A stretch of DNA of 64,000 nucleotides from Clostridium sp. CAG:567 (GTDB lineage: Bacteria > Bacillota > Clostridia > TANB77 > CAG-508): the NCBI GenBank assembly GCA_000437855.1, contig FR902169.1, positions 7,964-71,963 of the forward strand, read 5' to 3'. The stretch's first letter is position 1, and every line of letters starts with the position of its first letter. Made by a program: the position numbers and the translations under genes. This document shows positions 62,082-64,000 of this stretch, one piece after another. Below the pieces are notes generated by a model. The model ran no database searches and was not told the DNA's origin. It worked only from the letters and a program-made list of their open reading frames with translations.

Positions 62082-63959
62082 TTATTTATTTTTTTTTGAT
62101 TCAATTATTTCTTTTTCAAAATCTCCTGCATCTATTTTAGTTAAAATATGTTCCTCTCCAATAAACATTAAACATTCTCCTCTTTTTAAGGATTTAATTT
62201 CTATTTTTTCTTTTTCCGACAAATTTGAATATTGCTCCAGAACTTTTATATTTTCTTCTTCAAGTGCAAAAAAGGTTTTAAATTCTGAATTATTTAATAT
62301 GCTTTTTCCATATATTCCATTTTCCAAACTAAATAAATCTGATATATCTTGAGTTATTGCTACAGCGCTTCCGCCATATTTTCTTATTGTTTTAAATATT
62401 TTATAAATAAAACTTGCAACTTCTTTATTTGAAGTTACACCAATTAATCTCCATATTTCATCTAAATAAATTGATTTTTTAATATTTCTATTTTTTTTAA
62501 TACGATTCCAGAATAATTCAATAAAAATAAACATACCATATTTTAAATTTTCTTCACCTAAATCATATACATCTGCTACAATTAATAAATTATTTAAATT
62601 AACATTTGTATAATTATTAAAAAATTTTAATGAACCTTTTACAAATGGAATTAATTTTATTTGAAATTTTTTTGTTCTTTTATCTTTACCTAAAATATTA
62701 TAAAAATCTTCTAAAATTGGCATATCATAAGTATTTTTAAAAACTGGTTTAATAGCTATTTTATTTTTTCTCTGTTTATATAGAGTTTTATCATTAAAAG
62801 TTATCCCTTTATTTTTATATAATATAATTATTTTTTCTTCTAAAATAGCCTTTTCTTCTTCATTTAAATTTCCAAATATTAAATTAAAAAATCCAATTAA
62901 TTTTCCTAATTTATTTGCTAAATATCCTTTTCCTTCTTCTATACTTTCTTCCATAATATCAAATACATTTATATATGTATTTGAAGTTGGACCTATTTTT
63001 AAAAGAGTTCCACCTAATTCGTTACACATTTCATCATATTCTCTATCAGGATCAATAATATATTGTTCTATTCCTAACAATCTATTTCTTAAAACCAATA
63101 ATTTTGTATAAAAAGATTTTCCTGCTCCACTTGTTCCAAAAATACATATATTTGAATTTTTATATTTATACGAATTATATTTATCAATAAATACTAGAGA
63201 ATTATTATATATATTAGTTCCTATAAAGATTCCTTCTTCATCAAATATTGCCGAGGATATAAATGGATATGTAGCAATAATTCCACTAGTTAATACATTT
63301 CTTTTGGCAGCATTTTTTAAATCTACAGAATTATTCATTATTGGTGATGTTGCTAAATATGCTTGTTCTTCTCTAAAATATGCCCTTCTGGTTTGCATTC
63401 CACTACTTTGTAAAATTCCTTCCACTTTATTTAATAAACTTTCTAATTCTTTTATTTTTTCTGAATATATTGTTACATAAATATATAAAAAATATAATTC
63501 TTCATTATTTATTTGCATTTCTTTTCTAATATATTTAGCATCATTATATGTAAAAGCTGCAATATCTATATCCTGTCTATTTTGATTTCCTTCTTTTAAA
63601 TCAACTCCAACATTACCAATATGATATGTTAAATCACGTATCGTTTTATATGTATCTTGTTTTTCGTAAAAAATAGAAATATTTAAATCAATGTTAGTAT
63701 CAATAATAGATTTTAAAATTAAATCTTGTTGTTCTCTAAAATAATTAATAATAATTAATGTTGAATAATAATTATTATCAATTTCAAAATATTTTGGATT
63801 TGATATATTTATATATGATGGACTTAAATAATCTTTATCTGAAAAAATACCATTTTCAAAAATTAATTTATTATTATTTTTTTTATTTTTAAAATAATCT
63901 ATTTTATTTATTATTTTTTCTTTTATACTATTAATAAATTTCTTATTTATCTTCTGAAT
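62082..63959 (-). CDS. VirB4-type T4SS ATPase with non-standard start
   Basis: The frame is open from the ATT at 63959 (about 625 residues); the first in-frame ATG is 63518. Upstream codons clearly encode the VirB4 N-terminal domain (LSPSYINISNPKYFEIDNNY, then EGNQNRQDIDIAAFTYN). AAGGTG lies 7 bases before the ATT; the ATG in between leads to a stop after five codons. The ATPase has Walker A FGTSGAGKSFYTK, Walker B KSIYLDEIWRL and the VAITQDISDL block. It energises the conjugation or secretion channel. First gene of the minus-strand block. Confidence 0.87.
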   Translation of the reverse strand: MQKINKKFINSIKEKIINKIDYFKNKKNNNKLIFENGIFSDKDYLSPSYINISNPKYFEIDNNYYSTLIIINYFREQQDLILKSIIDTNIDLNISIFYEKQDTYKTIRDLTYHIGNVGVDLKEGNQNRQDIDIAAFTYNDAKYIRKEMQINNEELYFLYIYVTIYSEKIKELESLLNKVEGILQSSGMQTRRAYFREEQAYLATSPIMNNSVDLKNAAKRNVLTSGIIATYPFISSAIFDEEGIFIGTNIYNNSLVFIDKYNSYKYKNSNICIFGTSGAGKSFYTKLLVLRNRLLGIEQYIIDPDREYDEMCNELGGTLLKIGPTSNTYINVFDIMEESIEEGKGYLANKLGKLIGFFNLIFGNLNEEEKAILEEKIIILYKNKGITFNDKTLYKQRKNKIAIKPVFKNTYDMPILEDFYNILGKDKRTKKFQIKLIPFVKGSLKFFNNYTNVNLNNLLIVADVYDLGEENLKYGMFIFIELFWNRIKKNRNIKKSIYLDEIWRLIGVTSNKEVASFIYKIFKTIRKYGGSAVAITQDISDLFSLENGIYGKSILNNSEFKTFFALEEENIKVLEQYSNLSEKEKIEIKSLKRGECLMFIGEEHILTKIDAGDFEKEIIESKKNK

Positions 63960-64000
63960 ATCATCACCTTCTTTTTATTTTTTATAATTTTTCATTTTTT

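Overview
The window is very AT-rich, with Clostridia-type gene content: strong AGGAGG ribosome binding sites, TTGACA/TATAAT promoters with 17-base spacers, many U-tailed terminators, YhbY, Tex, VanW, PrgI, Y-family polymerase with a YolD-like partner, and DUF1858. Together these suggest a low-GC Gram-positive from the class Clostridia, probably an uncultured gut-type lineage. The species cannot be named from sequence alone.

Layout. 1-4.6 kb: a GldG/GldF/GldA-like ABC system (GldG runs off the left edge), a GDT1-type cation transporter, YhbY and a CmpB-like membrane protein. 4.7-9.65 kb: tRNA-Arg(TCT), a frameshifted HExxH fragment, M18 and M14 peptidases, a secreted-type endonuclease and a GIY-YIG protein. 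9.70-20.01 kb: a 10.3-kb integrative mobilizable element inserted in the 3' end of tRNA-Pro(TGG) and bounded by 16-bp direct repeats. It carries integrase, excisionase, a structured leader RNA, cargo (DUF6076, Fic, DUF2207 and a small membrane protein), relaxase, MobC, a probable oriT, TnpV and a RepA-type initiator. 20.1-23.8 kb: tRNA-Arg(ACG), YolD-like plus Y-family polymerase, a gene remnant next to a 30-bp palindromic element, and HtrA.

23.9-36.2 kb: the most striking region. A 2464-residue NRPS (C-A-T-C-A-T-R, reductive release) is followed on the same strand by a 7TM histidine kinase, a REC-HD-GYP regulator, a UgtP-like glycosyltransferase and a PlsC-like acyltransferase. The architecture matches gut clostridial NRPSs known to make N-acyl dipeptide aldehydes and pyrazinones. 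36.2-43.3 kb: Tex, an ABC-F ATPase, DUF378, CorA, a superinfection-immunity-domain protein and an unknown membrane protein. 43.4-46.3 kb: an unlisted type I toxin-antitoxin locus (36-aa hydrophobic toxin plus convergent antisense RNA) and a decayed serine-recombinase island beside tRNA-Lys(CTT). 46.5-52.1 kb: RsmA, VanW, an XRE-S24 regulator, a CBM25-like protein, an SDR and a tRNA Lys-Glu-Thr operon whose leader holds a tandem 34-bp repeat.

52.2-64 kb: type IV secretion genes in two blocks (VirD4, VirB2-like, VirB6-like and PrgI/VirB3 on plus; a ParA-like ATPase with a lost P-loop and VirB4 on minus). They flank the replication genes dnaD-like, dnaC/dnaI-like and gyrA. No relaxase or integrase accompanies them here. 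The open frames of both the VirD4 and VirB4 homologues begin just after a Shine-Dalgarno sequence but without a standard start codon.
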